From Bacteroidales bacterium (lineage in GTDB: Bacteria > Bacteroidota > Bacteroidia > Bacteroidales > JAADGE01), in NCBI GenBank assembly GCA_026987795.1, contig JALSMF010000108.1, positions 1 through 21,151 on the forward strand: a stretch of 21,151 bases of DNA, read 5' to 3'. Position 1 is the stretch's first letter; every line of letters starts with the position of its first letter. Shown one piece after another: positions 6,354 to 15,152 of the stretch. The position numbers and the translations under genes were made by a program. Below the pieces are notes generated by a model. That model made no database searches. It was given only the letters and a program-made list of their open reading frames with translations, and had not been told where the DNA came from.

Positions 6354-8876
6354 ATGTCAAATATAAAAATGAAAAATTTCGTTCCTTACATTGTTGCTTT
6401 TATAATTTTTTTAATTCTCTCTTTTGCATATTTTCCGGAGGTTATAGAAGGAAAAAAATTATCGCAACATGATAAACAAACCTTTAAGGGCAGTTCAAAA
6501 GAAATTCTGGATTTCAGAGAAAAAACAGGAGAAAATACACTTTGGACAAATTCTATGTTCGGAGGTATGCCGGCTTACCTGATATCAAACTACACTCCGA
6601 ATAATATTGCCAAATATATTTATACTTTTACGAATGCTTACGGAAAATTGAGACCCGTTAATTTTGTTTTTTTTGCTCTGGTCGGGTTTTTCATAGCCCT
6701 TCTTTTATTTGGTGTTGACCCTTGGCTAAGTATAGCCGGGGCAATTGCGTTCGGCTTTTCAACATATTTTTTAATAATAATTGAAGCAGGGCATCTCACA
6801 AAAGTATCTGCTATGGCTTATATGCCGCCTATAATTGCAGGTGTTTACTATGCATATACTAAAGACAAACTGAAAGGAGCTTTAGTTGTTATGTTTTTTC
6901 TGGCTCTTCAGCTTTACAGAAATCATTTACAAATAACGTTTTATACTTTGCTCACTATTTTTATATACATTATATTTGAAGCTGTCAGTTCTTTCAAAAA
7001 GAAACAGTTTAATAAATTTTTAACTGCATCGATATTTCTTACTGCGGCATCGCTGATTGCCGTATCGGTTAACTTTACAAATATTGCAACAACTCTTGAT
7101 TACGGTAAAGATTCAATAAGAGGGAAGTCGGAACTTACTTTTGACAAAGAAAATAAAACCTCCGGTTTGGATAAAGACTATGCTACAGCTTGGAGTTACG
7201 GAGTTACGGAAACGTTCAATTTACTTATTCCGAATTTGTTCGGCGGAGCTTCTTACGGCAAGTTACCCGAAGACTCCGAAATGAATAAAGAACTTAAAAA
7301 GCTCGGAGTCGGGAACACAAGAGATATTTTAAAGCAAATGCCGACATATTGGGGACCGCAATCATTTACTTCCGGTCCTGTTTATATAGGAGCTGTAATT
7401 ATATTTCTGTTCTTTTTCGGGCTTTTTGCCGTAAAAGGAAATATTAAGTGGTGGTTATTATCAGCTACCGTTATTGCAATAATGCTTGCCTGGGGAAAAC
7501 ATTTTATGTTACTGACAGATTTCTTTTTAGATTATTTTCCGGGGTACAACAAGTTCAGGACACTTTCTATGATTCTTGTAATTGCCGAATTTACAATGCC
7601 TTTGCTCGGAATTATTGCGATAAAAAACATAATTGATAAAAAAATATCAAAGCAAGAAGCTGTTAAAGCATTAAAATGGGCTGCTGGAATTGTATCCGGA
7701 ATAATTTTATTGCTGATAATAAATCCCGGAATTTTGTCTTTTCAAAATGAGAATGATGCTATGTGGTTTATACGAAGTTTCGGTCTTAAAGATGACGGAA
7801 GTTCACAACAACTTGCAGATATTTTTGCCTCGGCACTTTCAAAAGACAGAGCTTCGATGTTCAGAGCAGATGCTTGGCGTTCTCTCGGTTTTGTTGTCGT
7901 AACCGCACTATTATTATGGGCTTTCATATCAGAAAAAATAAAACAACAGTATTTAATAGCCGGATTGGGTATTTTTATATTAGTTGATTTATGGGCTGTT
8001 GATAAAAGATATTTAAATTCAGAAGACTTTGTTAGTGCAAGATATGAGAAAACTCCTTTTAAAAAGTCTAAAGCAGACGAGTTTATCTTGAAAGATTCTG
8101 ACCCTGATTACAGAGTATTAAACTTGACGGTAAGTCCGTTTAATGATGCAAGCACCTCATATTTTCACAAATCAATAGGCGGATATCACGGAGCAAAAAT
8201 GCAACGTTATCAAGATTTGATTACATACGGAATAAGTTTAGAAATTTCAAAGCTTATTAATGCTTTAAATACAGCTTCAAGCGAATTAGACATTCAGGCA
8301 ACTTTGATGAACTTATCAATACTGAATATGCTTAATACAAAATATATTATTGTTAACCCGGATATGCTGCCGATTAAAAACAAATATGCTCTCGGACATG
8401 CATGGTTTGTAAATGAAATTAAAGAAGTTGAGACTGCGGATGAAGAAATTAAAGCCGTAAGCAGATTTAATCCGGAAAGAACCGCTGTTGCAGACAAACG
8501 TTTTAAAAATTTGTTTTTTAATTTCAGAAAAGATACTGCGGCAAGCATAAAACTTATTAAATACAAACCTAACGAACTGGAATATAAAACAATTGCAGGA
8601 AGTAATCAGTTGGCTGTTTTCTCTGAAATATATTACGAAAAGGGATGGAATGCTTATATTGACGGCAAACTTACCCCGCATTTCAGAGTAAATTATGTAT
8701 TGAGAGCAATGAAGATTCCGGAAGGAGAACATACCGTAGTTTTTAAATTTGAGCCTTCTGTATGGTCAAATGCCGTTAAAGTTTCATTAGCAGGTTCAAT
8801 TTTGTTTATATTAGTTGTTATTTATTTTGTGTATTCAGAATTTAAAAAGTCTGAAATGCCGGAAAAGAAAGATTGA
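6354..8876 (+). CDS. YfhO-family integral membrane protein (GT-C-like)
   Basis: This 840-residue polytopic protein matches the YfhO family. Hydrophobic helices are seen at about 10-28, 101-120, 125-143, 172-188, 195-210, 222-240, 343-360, 365-381, 403-424 and 442-460, with more near 555 and 575. A last helix lies at about 808-827. The first extracytoplasmic loop carries a QHD motif (38-40) followed by a conserved FGGMP (69-73), a layout like the acidic first-loop motif of GT-C glycosyltransferases. The C-terminal part before the last helix has the family's beta-rich segment (GWNAYIDG and GEHTVVFKFEP). In Gram-positives YfhO glycosylates lipoteichoic acid; its role in Bacteroidota is not established, so a lipid-linked sugar transferase is only an inference. 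It appears to be a monocistronic unit ending at a strong terminator. ATG at 6369 is a possible alternative start. Confidence 0.9.
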   Translation: MSNIKMKNFVPYIVAFIIFLILSFAYFPEVIEGKKLSQHDKQTFKGSSKEILDFREKTGENTLWTNSMFGGMPAYLISNYTPNNIAKYIYTFTNAYGKLRPVNFVFFALVGFFIALLLFGVDPWLSIAGAIAFGFSTYFLIIIEAGHLTKVSAMAYMPPIIAGVYYAYTKDKLKGALVVMFFLALQLYRNHLQITFYTLLTIFIYIIFEAVSSFKKKQFNKFLTASIFLTAASLIAVSVNFTNIATTLDYGKDSIRGKSELTFDKENKTSGLDKDYATAWSYGVTETFNLLIPNLFGGASYGKLPEDSEMNKELKKLGVGNTRDILKQMPTYWGPQSFTSGPVYIGAVIIFLFFFGLFAVKGNIKWWLLSATVIAIMLAWGKHFMLLTDFFLDYFPGYNKFRTLSMILVIAEFTMPLLGIIAIKNIIDKKISKQEAVKALKWAAGIVSGIILLLIINPGILSFQNENDAMWFIRSFGLKDDGSSQQLADIFASALSKDRASMFRADAWRSLGFVVVTALLLWAFISEKIKQQYLIAGLGIFILVDLWAVDKRYLNSEDFVSARYEKTPFKKSKADEFILKDSDPDYRVLNLTVSPFNDASTSYFHKSIGGYHGAKMQRYQDLITYGISLEISKLINALNTASSELDIQATLMNLSILNMLNTKYIIVNPDMLPIKNKYALGHAWFVNEIKEVETADEEIKAVSRFNPERTAVADKRFKNLFFNFRKDTAASIKLIKYKPNELEYKTIAGSNQLAVFSEIYYEKGWNAYIDGKLTPHFRVNYVLRAMKIPEGEHTVVFKFEPSVWSNAVKVSLAGSILFILVVIYFVYSEFKKSEMPEKKD

Positions 8877-8899
8877 TTACAATAAATAATAAATAAAGT

Positions 8900-8931
8900 A
8901 AAAGACCGAAAAGATATCTTTTCGGTCTTTT
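8900..8931. terminator. Bidirectional Rho-independent terminator
   Basis: A 32-bp perfect palindrome centred between 8915 and 8916, with GACCGAAAAGAT as its core arm, is followed by T residues through 8934 on the plus strand. On the minus strand it is followed by TTTTAC. It separates yfhO from the convergent sensor operon and can serve both transcripts. Confidence 0.85.
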
Positions 8932-8961
8932 TTTGCGTTACGACAGCCTGAAAAGTATTCG

Positions 8962-11205
8962 TTATTTTAATTTTAAATCTGATATGTCAAATGCGAAGAA
9001 AAGTATGTGCGTAATTTTTCCGTCTTTGTTATAATAAGGTGTATATGTAGCGGTAAGTTGCTTTTCTTCACCTAATTTTGTGTATCTTTTTACTTCTTTT
9101 TTTATCGTTTTTCCTGATTTTACGTCTTCTATAATTTTTTTAAGGCTCTCTGACTGGTCTTTTACTATTTCGACAACATTTTTTCCTCTGATATCATCTG
9201 CCGTAAACCCCATCACTTCCGTATAAACAGAGTTACAGTTAATTATTGTTCCGTCGAGAGTGTATTCTACAGTCATAATTGTCTTATTAACAGCACTTAA
9301 TATACTCTTGAAACGTGTATTTATTTCTGCTGTTTTCTCCTGAATTTCCTGAAGTTCAATGACTTTTTTATTCAATTCTTCTTCTTTTTCTGCAAGTTTT
9401 TGAGTTTGTTTTTGCGAAATTTCCAATAATTTGGCCGTTTTAGTTCCTGTTATTGATGCGTCAATCCACGACCCGATATTATCGCTTAATTGTTCAATAA
9501 ATTCTATTTTATAGTCTTCGGGCTTGCTCATAAAGGCTATTTCGATAACGGAATTAATTTTATTTTTAAAAAATACGGGAATAAGAGCCAGGTATGAAGG
9601 AGTTCCGCTTCCTAATCCTGTTGCAGCTTTAATATAATCTTCAGGAATTTTGTTAAGAATAATTTTTTTCTTTTCGGTTACGCATGCACCTACAAGCCCC
9701 TCCCCTTTTTTAAATTTAGTGTTCAGGTGTCTTTGTTTATCATAAGCGTAAGCAGCAACCAGTTCTGCCTCTTCTTTTTCTTCATCATATAAATATATCC
9801 CGCCCATAAGAGCATTTACATAATTAACTGTTGAGCGGATAATATTAAACGACAGTTCCGAAATGTTTTTTGAACCGGACCTTTCTGCTTCCGAAATTTC
9901 AAAACGTCCTCTTCTCATCCATAGTTGCTGAGAAACTTTTTTTTCTTCATTTGCACGTTTAAGTTCTCTGTCCTTAAGATACTCTGCAATTTTATTCAGC
10001 ATTTTTGATGTTCGGTCATTTTCTGAGCGTTCTTTTATTCGAGTATCAAAATTTTCCGCCCTGATTTCTTCCGCAAAGTGATATACTTCGTTATTATAAG
10101 AAACTGTTTTATTAAGATTACTGATTATTTTGCCGTATTCGGCATATGTATTTTCCGGATTTTCTTTCTCCCCTTCTCCCCTACTTATTTTTTCCGAAAA
10201 TATTGCAATTTTTTTCAGGGGAAAAAGCAGTTTATTAATAAAAAACAAGATTAACAGACTGCCTGCAATCAAAATAACAGAGAATATTATCCAAAATACG
10301 GGATTCTTCTCTTTCTGATAATTATAGGCTGAAACAGGGCAGGATATTAAAAACTCAAGTTCGGCATTTGTATTTTCGGGAGATATTTTAAAAATACTTC
10401 CTGAATTATTGTCCGGCACTTTAAGCTTATTGTATAAATTGTTTTCTTTTCCGTGCAGGTTTAAAATATTTTTTCCGACATTAAATTTGCTCCCCGAGCT
10501 TGCTACAATATTTTTGCGTGTTGTCAGAATTAAGTAATCGCATTTTATGTTTTTTTCTGAAGTAAAATCTGTAAATGTCTCTGTATTATACAAAACGGTT
10601 AAGAAGCCCGTTACAGATGTTTTTTCTTTTACCGGTGCCGTAATTCCGATAACATTTTCTTTTTTTCGTTCCGTTTTTACGTAAAACGGCTCTGAAATTA
10701 ATACTTCCGCTGTGTTTCCGAAGTCTTTAATATTTATGAAACTGAAAATAAAATCAGCATTATTTGAAATATCTGTTTCTGTTTTTTCTCCGTTTTTTAA
10801 CAAAGCTGTAATAAAAACATTACTCGAAGTATCCTGCAATAAATTACTCTCATTATTTTCAATTCCTGAAATATCTCCGAGAAACAGAGCTGCCCCGAGA
10901 ACATTTTTATCGGAATTTAAAATATTACGTAGTTTTGCTTTTGTTTTTTCAAAATTATTTTGGTCGGAATAATCAATGTTACCGGCACTTATGCGTGTTG
11001 TCAAAACTGCTTTTTCAAACTTTCCTGACACCGTTTCAAAGTATTTTTCTTCTTTAAATTTTGATATTTCAGTATCGCTGTAATTTTTGTATTTTCTTAA
11101 GTTTAATGTTAAAATGAGAGCCGTGATTCCGACAGACGTTATAAATATTATTAATGTAATAATACTTAATGCTTTTTTTGTTGATATTTTTTTTAAATCG
11201 TTCAC
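8962..11205 (-). CDS. Membrane receptor: Cache-HAMP-GAF-PAS protein without output domain
   Basis: This 747-residue protein has two membrane helices (about 13-34 and 303-324) flanking a large periplasmic region (35-302) with the size and pattern of a double-Cache ligand-binding domain. The cytoplasmic part has two HAMP-like stretches (about 325-370 and 376-411), a GAF domain (about 432-588), a coiled coil (590-630) and a C-terminal PAS domain (about 635-745, ending FAFDISDLKLK). No histidine kinase, receiver, GGDEF, EAL, phosphatase or chemoreceptor signalling tip is present. It starts with GTG, 2 nt after the stop of the upstream paralogue. An in-frame stop lies just upstream and no other suitable Met is near, so GTG is the only plausible start. 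It is the third gene of an operon with a soluble histidine kinase. An input receptor for that kinase is inferred from position, not shown. Confidence 0.85.
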   Translation of the reverse strand: MNDLKKISTKKALSIITLIIFITSVGITALILTLNLRKYKNYSDTEISKFKEEKYFETVSGKFEKAVLTTRISAGNIDYSDQNNFEKTKAKLRNILNSDKNVLGAALFLGDISGIENNESNLLQDTSSNVFITALLKNGEKTETDISNNADFIFSFINIKDFGNTAEVLISEPFYVKTERKKENVIGITAPVKEKTSVTGFLTVLYNTETFTDFTSEKNIKCDYLILTTRKNIVASSGSKFNVGKNILNLHGKENNLYNKLKVPDNNSGSIFKISPENTNAELEFLISCPVSAYNYQKEKNPVFWIIFSVILIAGSLLILFFINKLLFPLKKIAIFSEKISRGEGEKENPENTYAEYGKIISNLNKTVSYNNEVYHFAEEIRAENFDTRIKERSENDRTSKMLNKIAEYLKDRELKRANEEKKVSQQLWMRRGRFEISEAERSGSKNISELSFNIIRSTVNYVNALMGGIYLYDEEKEEAELVAAYAYDKQRHLNTKFKKGEGLVGACVTEKKKIILNKIPEDYIKAATGLGSGTPSYLALIPVFFKNKINSVIEIAFMSKPEDYKIEFIEQLSDNIGSWIDASITGTKTAKLLEISQKQTQKLAEKEEELNKKVIELQEIQEKTAEINTRFKSILSAVNKTIMTVEYTLDGTIINCNSVYTEVMGFTADDIRGKNVVEIVKDQSESLKKIIEDVKSGKTIKKEVKRYTKLGEEKQLTATYTPYYNKDGKITHILFFAFDISDLKLK

Positions 11206-11207
11206 AA

Positions 11208-13418
11208 TTATTCTTTAACGGTTCCGATTGACAAAATTCTGTATATTTTCCTTCTTACGTTTTTAATGGGCACGTATGTTTGTTTAAAGGTTACTTTCCT
11301 GTCTCCTATTCGTATTGTTTCTTCAATATTAACAGTTTTTTTGTTAAGTAAATTTTCCCAAAACATTTTATAATTTTCATCATAATTATCGGTAAGAACA
11401 ATGTCTTTATGAAGTTTTGAAATAAAGTCTTTTTTGCCTGCATCAAATATATCTGTTACTTTTGAACTTACATCCATTACAGAGCCTTTAAGGTCATACT
11501 CAATAAGGTAGGATACGCTTTTTATTGAGTCTATAATTTCTATAAGCTGAAGTATTTGCTTGTCGAGATTTCTGTTTTGTTTTCTGTGTGTATTTATTTT
11601 TTCCTCAAGCGTTTTTCTTTGATTTTCAATCTCTTCTGCTTGTTTTTTTGTTTGTTTCAAAAGAATTTCCGTTTGTCGCGAATGTTTTAAGTTTGCTATC
11701 GTTGATGCAATATTTTCTCCTGTATCTTCAATAAATTTGATATATTCTTTTTTTATAATTTCTATACTTCCGAGCTCAATTATTGCCTGAACTTCGTTGT
11801 TAAAAATAAGCGGAACTAACAGTAGGCAATTTGGTCTTTGAAATCCGAAGCCTGATTCTATAAATGTATAGTCTTCGGGGATTTCCGTAAGAAAAATACT
11901 TTGTTTCTCCAAAAAAGCTCTGCCTGTAAGTCCGTCGTTCGTATCAATTGTTCGGCTCGCTGTTCGGTTTTTTGAATATGCATAACTTGCTGCCATTTTC
12001 AACTTTTTATTATGTTGAAAATCTTCCTCTGTTATAAACATTGCAATTTGTTCGGCTCCGGTAAATTCTGATATTTTTTTTATTATTTTTGAAGATAAAT
12101 CGGTAACATCTGCTGAATACTGAAGAATTTCCGAGATTTCCGATGCTGTCTTGTCAAATTCTGTTTTCAGTATTAGTTTTTTCTTTCTTTCTTCTTCTGC
12201 TTTTTCGATTTCGACAAACTTATTTTTTATAAGTTCAATATTTTTTATTAAAGCGTCCTCTTTAAAATCATCACAAACTTTAACGTTATAATTTCCTTTT
12301 GCCGTTTCGGAAATGATGATTTTAAGTTCACTGAAATATTCCTGAAAAAAGCTTAATGTTTTATTTTTTTTTCGGCTTTTATTAATTTCAGGCACCATCT
12401 TTTTAATACTCTGAAGCAGTTTATAGTATTTTTTTCTCATTTCAGAGTCATAGTAAAGAAACAGAATGACAAAAATCGAAAAGATTATAATTATAAATGT
12501 GAATATTAAATATTTGACAGCTCTTAAATTTTGATTTATTTCACTTTTAGGCACATAAAATCCGAGATAAACCGAAAATTCAGGAATATACTTATAAAAT
12601 AAGCTCCCTTCATTTATTTTTTTTACAAATATATCCTTATGCTCAACAGGCAAAGCTTCTGAAATTTTAATATCTTCCGGTAATTTATATTTGCTTCCGC
12701 CGAAAATTATTTTACCGTTTTTGCCGAAAACAATTAATTCGTTTTTAAATATTTTGCCTACGGCAGGCAACAGATTTTCATTATTTTCAAGGGTTATAAA
12801 AACCGTTATTTTACCCTTGTTATACAGGGGGAATGATTTTCGGGTAACTAAATCTGATGTGATTCGGGTTTCAATAACGACATTTTCCCCTTTTAGGATT
12901 TTATTTGCAGGGGGCTCGTCATCTGCTATAAAAATATATTTTTTTCTTGCATTAGGTTTCGTGCTTGAAACCCGAACAAATTCACTTCCGGATTTTTGCC
13001 ATATTTCAATAAATGTGTTATTTATATAGGTTATTTTTTCGGCAATATTATTTAAAGAAAGTCTTTTTACGGAATTAAAACTAAGAGTGGGAAGTACAAA
13101 TTTTTTCTGATAATTTCCGTCTTTATCGGTTGCTGTTATCTCTGTGCTCTTTAATGTATCTACCGTTAATTCGCCTGCCGTTTCAAAAAAAAACAAAATC
13201 ATTCTTTGTGAACTTATTATTCTTTTTTTTCTGTCGGCATATTTTTCAAAAAGTATATCGGTCGCTGAGTTTAGTCTTTGTATTTGTGTATTATCTGTTT
13301 TTGATACAATTTTTTTCTGAATAAAAAAAGACAAGATAAATCCGCTTATTATAAGCAAACTAAATATTAATAAAATACCGAACAGCGATAAGTGTTTATT
13401 TGATATTTTTTTAAGCAT
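11208..13418 (-). CDS. Membrane receptor: Cache-HAMP-GAF-PAS protein without output domain (paralogue)
   Basis: From the ATG at 13418 this gives 736 residues. The frame extends to a TTG at 13433 that would overlap the upstream gene by 8 bp, but ATG gives MLKKISNK, which resembles the paralogue's N-terminus (LKKISTKK). Helices at about 12-33 and 301-323 flank a periplasmic domain that looks like a Cache_3-type sensor. The cytoplasmic part has HAMP-like stretches (about 325-405), a GAF domain (about 415-580) with an IPEDY motif shared with the next gene, a coiled coil (585-630) and a degenerate PAS-like C-terminus (about 628-733). No catalytic output domain is present. It lies between the soluble kinase and its paralogue. 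The periplasmic regions of the two receptors differ clearly, which suggests different ligands feeding one pathway (inference). Confidence 0.84.
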   Translation of the reverse strand: MLKKISNKHLSLFGILLIFSLLIISGFILSFFIQKKIVSKTDNTQIQRLNSATDILFEKYADRKKRIISSQRMILFFFETAGELTVDTLKSTEITATDKDGNYQKKFVLPTLSFNSVKRLSLNNIAEKITYINNTFIEIWQKSGSEFVRVSSTKPNARKKYIFIADDEPPANKILKGENVVIETRITSDLVTRKSFPLYNKGKITVFITLENNENLLPAVGKIFKNELIVFGKNGKIIFGGSKYKLPEDIKISEALPVEHKDIFVKKINEGSLFYKYIPEFSVYLGFYVPKSEINQNLRAVKYLIFTFIIIIFSIFVILFLYYDSEMRKKYYKLLQSIKKMVPEINKSRKKNKTLSFFQEYFSELKIIISETAKGNYNVKVCDDFKEDALIKNIELIKNKFVEIEKAEEERKKKLILKTEFDKTASEISEILQYSADVTDLSSKIIKKISEFTGAEQIAMFITEEDFQHNKKLKMAASYAYSKNRTASRTIDTNDGLTGRAFLEKQSIFLTEIPEDYTFIESGFGFQRPNCLLLVPLIFNNEVQAIIELGSIEIIKKEYIKFIEDTGENIASTIANLKHSRQTEILLKQTKKQAEEIENQRKTLEEKINTHRKQNRNLDKQILQLIEIIDSIKSVSYLIEYDLKGSVMDVSSKVTDIFDAGKKDFISKLHKDIVLTDNYDENYKMFWENLLNKKTVNIEETIRIGDRKVTFKQTYVPIKNVRRKIYRILSIGTVKE

Positions 13419-13425
13419 ATTCTGA

Positions 13426-15045
13426 TTATTCAACGGGTAAAAATACGGATATCTCGGTTCCTTCTCCGGTTCCGCTTTTAATGTCTATAAAGCCTTCGTG
13501 TTTTTCAACAAAATCTTTTATAAGAATAATTCCGATTCCTGTTCCTTTTTCTTTATTTGTTCCGTATGTAGAAAAGAACTCTTTAGAATTAAGAATTTTT
13601 GAAATATTTTCTCGCGAAATTCCGATTCCGTCATCTTTTACCGTAAATTTTACGTATTCTGTACCGTTCTTGCGTATTGTATCGGTAATAAGCGTAATAT
13701 TACCGTTTTCATTAGTATATTTTACGGCATTAGAAATTAAGTTCCGAATAACTGTATTTATCATATGCTCGTCAGCCGACAAATAAAATTCTTCATATAT
13801 TTTTTTTGTAAGGGTAATGTTTTTAGATTCTATGTTAGGCATAAAAAGAATTAAGACATCATCAATTATGTCATTAAGAAGGATTTCATCTTTAATAAAA
13901 AAAGTTTCTCCGCTTTCATTTTTTGCCCAAAATAAAAGGTTAACAAGTAAGTTATACGCAGCACTTGCCGAATTTCTCAAAGGTTTTATTATTTCTAATA
14001 TTTCGTCTTTACTCAATTCGTCTATCTCATCTCTGATTATATCTAAAGCAGATGTTATATTTCCGACAGGTCCTCTTAAATCGTGGGCAATAATAGAAAA
14101 CATAGTATCTTTTATTGCTCCGGATACTTTAAGCTCCTCTGATTGTTTGTGTATTCTTTCGTTTTGTTCTTTTAATTTATTAAGTGCGTTTTCAAATTCC
14201 TGACTTTTATCTCTAAACTTTTTTTGAGCTTTTTTAACCTCGGTTATATCAATAGAAGTCAAAAGCATTACCTTTCTGTTGTCAATCCACTCAATATATC
14301 CGTATGAAAGGTGAAACCATTGTTGTGTCTTTTTTTCAAAATATTCAGCTTCAAAAAAACTGCCGATTTTTGCATTTCTTTTTTCTAAGTTTTTAATTTG
14401 ACAAATTTCACAATGCTTATTCCTTCCGAAAAATTCAGCATAACAGGTTTTTCCCGCTTTTTCTCCGAATACTTCACTTGCTTTACTGTTCATAAAAAGA
14501 ATTGTAAAGTCCTCCGGATCTATCACATAAATTACCGCATTTACATTATCGGTAACCCTCTGAAAAGTATCATACGATTTATTAACCGCCCCTTCTGCCA
14601 AAGTGTTTTCCGTAATATCCTTAAAAAGAGCTATTCCACCGTTTATTATTTTATCGTCATATTCGTAAGTAAACGGTTTTGTATGAACCGATATGTATAA
14701 ATCAAGCTTTTTAAACGTTGTTCTGTATTCTCCGTCATAAAACCCTTCAAAGCCTTTAAATACTTGCAAAAAGGCAGGCAAGATACGTTTATCGCTTATC
14801 TCGGCAAGGTTAAAATTTCTGATATCTTCGGGTTTTACGTTAAATATTTTCAGAAAAACATCATTAAAGTCAATAATTTTAAGTTGAGAGTCAAAAAGAA
14901 GAATTCCGACAGGTACATTATTGTAAATATCCGAATATCTTCTGAGAATTTGCTTAAATTCAGATTTAACAAAGCGAAGTTCTTCTGAAAGTCTTTTATT
15001 CTCAGCTTCAAGAATTTTTATTTTGTCGGTATTCGAATTCTTCAT
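13426..15045 (-). CDS. Soluble PAS-PAS sensor histidine kinase
   Basis: This 539-residue kinase has no signal peptide or transmembrane helix, so it should be cytoplasmic. A short coiled coil (about 6-38) leads into PAS1 (about 38-148) and PAS2 (about 158-272). PAS2 carries Cys201, Cys212 and Cys215 in a CY-x9-CxxC pattern. A second coiled coil (about 273-308) joins a HisKA domain with His321 (AHDLRGPVG). The HATPase domain has an N box NLISNAVKYT (435-444), G1 DDGIGI (471-476) and G2 GTGIGI (501-506), all apparently functional. The catalytic half resembles the TPR histidine kinase at 4191-6197, including the STxGTxxEKGTG segment. It is the first gene of an operon with two kinase-less membrane receptors. 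No response regulator is nearby. Confidence 0.95.
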   Translation of the reverse strand: MKNSNTDKIKILEAENKRLSEELRFVKSEFKQILRRYSDIYNNVPVGILLFDSQLKIIDFNDVFLKIFNVKPEDIRNFNLAEISDKRILPAFLQVFKGFEGFYDGEYRTTFKKLDLYISVHTKPFTYEYDDKIINGGIALFKDITENTLAEGAVNKSYDTFQRVTDNVNAVIYVIDPEDFTILFMNSKASEVFGEKAGKTCYAEFFGRNKHCEICQIKNLEKRNAKIGSFFEAEYFEKKTQQWFHLSYGYIEWIDNRKVMLLTSIDITEVKKAQKKFRDKSQEFENALNKLKEQNERIHKQSEELKVSGAIKDTMFSIIAHDLRGPVGNITSALDIIRDEIDELSKDEILEIIKPLRNSASAAYNLLVNLLFWAKNESGETFFIKDEILLNDIIDDVLILFMPNIESKNITLTKKIYEEFYLSADEHMINTVIRNLISNAVKYTNENGNITLITDTIRKNGTEYVKFTVKDDGIGISRENISKILNSKEFFSTYGTNKEKGTGIGIILIKDFVEKHEGFIDIKSGTGEGTEISVFLPVE

Positions 15046-15064
15046 TTATTTGTAAAGTTTCAAA

Positions 15065-15072
15065 CAAAATTA
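15065..15072 (-). promoter_or_regulatory. Promoter of the kinase/receptor operon, -7 box
   Basis: On the minus strand this reads TAATTTTG, a perfect TANNTTTG match ending 19 nt before the kinase start codon. The usual -33 position holds only A/T-rich sequence. Confidence 0.45.
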
Positions 15073-15110
15073 AAAGAAATATTTTAATTTTATATTTTAA
15101 ATTAAATATT

Positions 15111-15118
15111 TAGCTTTT
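15111..15118 (+). promoter_or_regulatory. Possible -7 box of the CNNM/CorC gene
   Basis: TAGCTTTT matches seven of eight TANNTTTG positions, 34 nt before the ATG. The surrounding sequence is nearly all A/T, so this is a weak call. Confidence 0.25.
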
Positions 15119-15152
15119 AAAAACGGTTTAAATATTATTACAGCATCCGGGA

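Noticed and set aside
13419..13433. TTG start that lengthens the first receptor by five residues and overlaps the kinase gene by 8 bp.
   Set aside because: ATG at 13418 lies 7 nt after the kinase stop, and the resulting N-terminus resembles the paralogue, so ATG is preferred.
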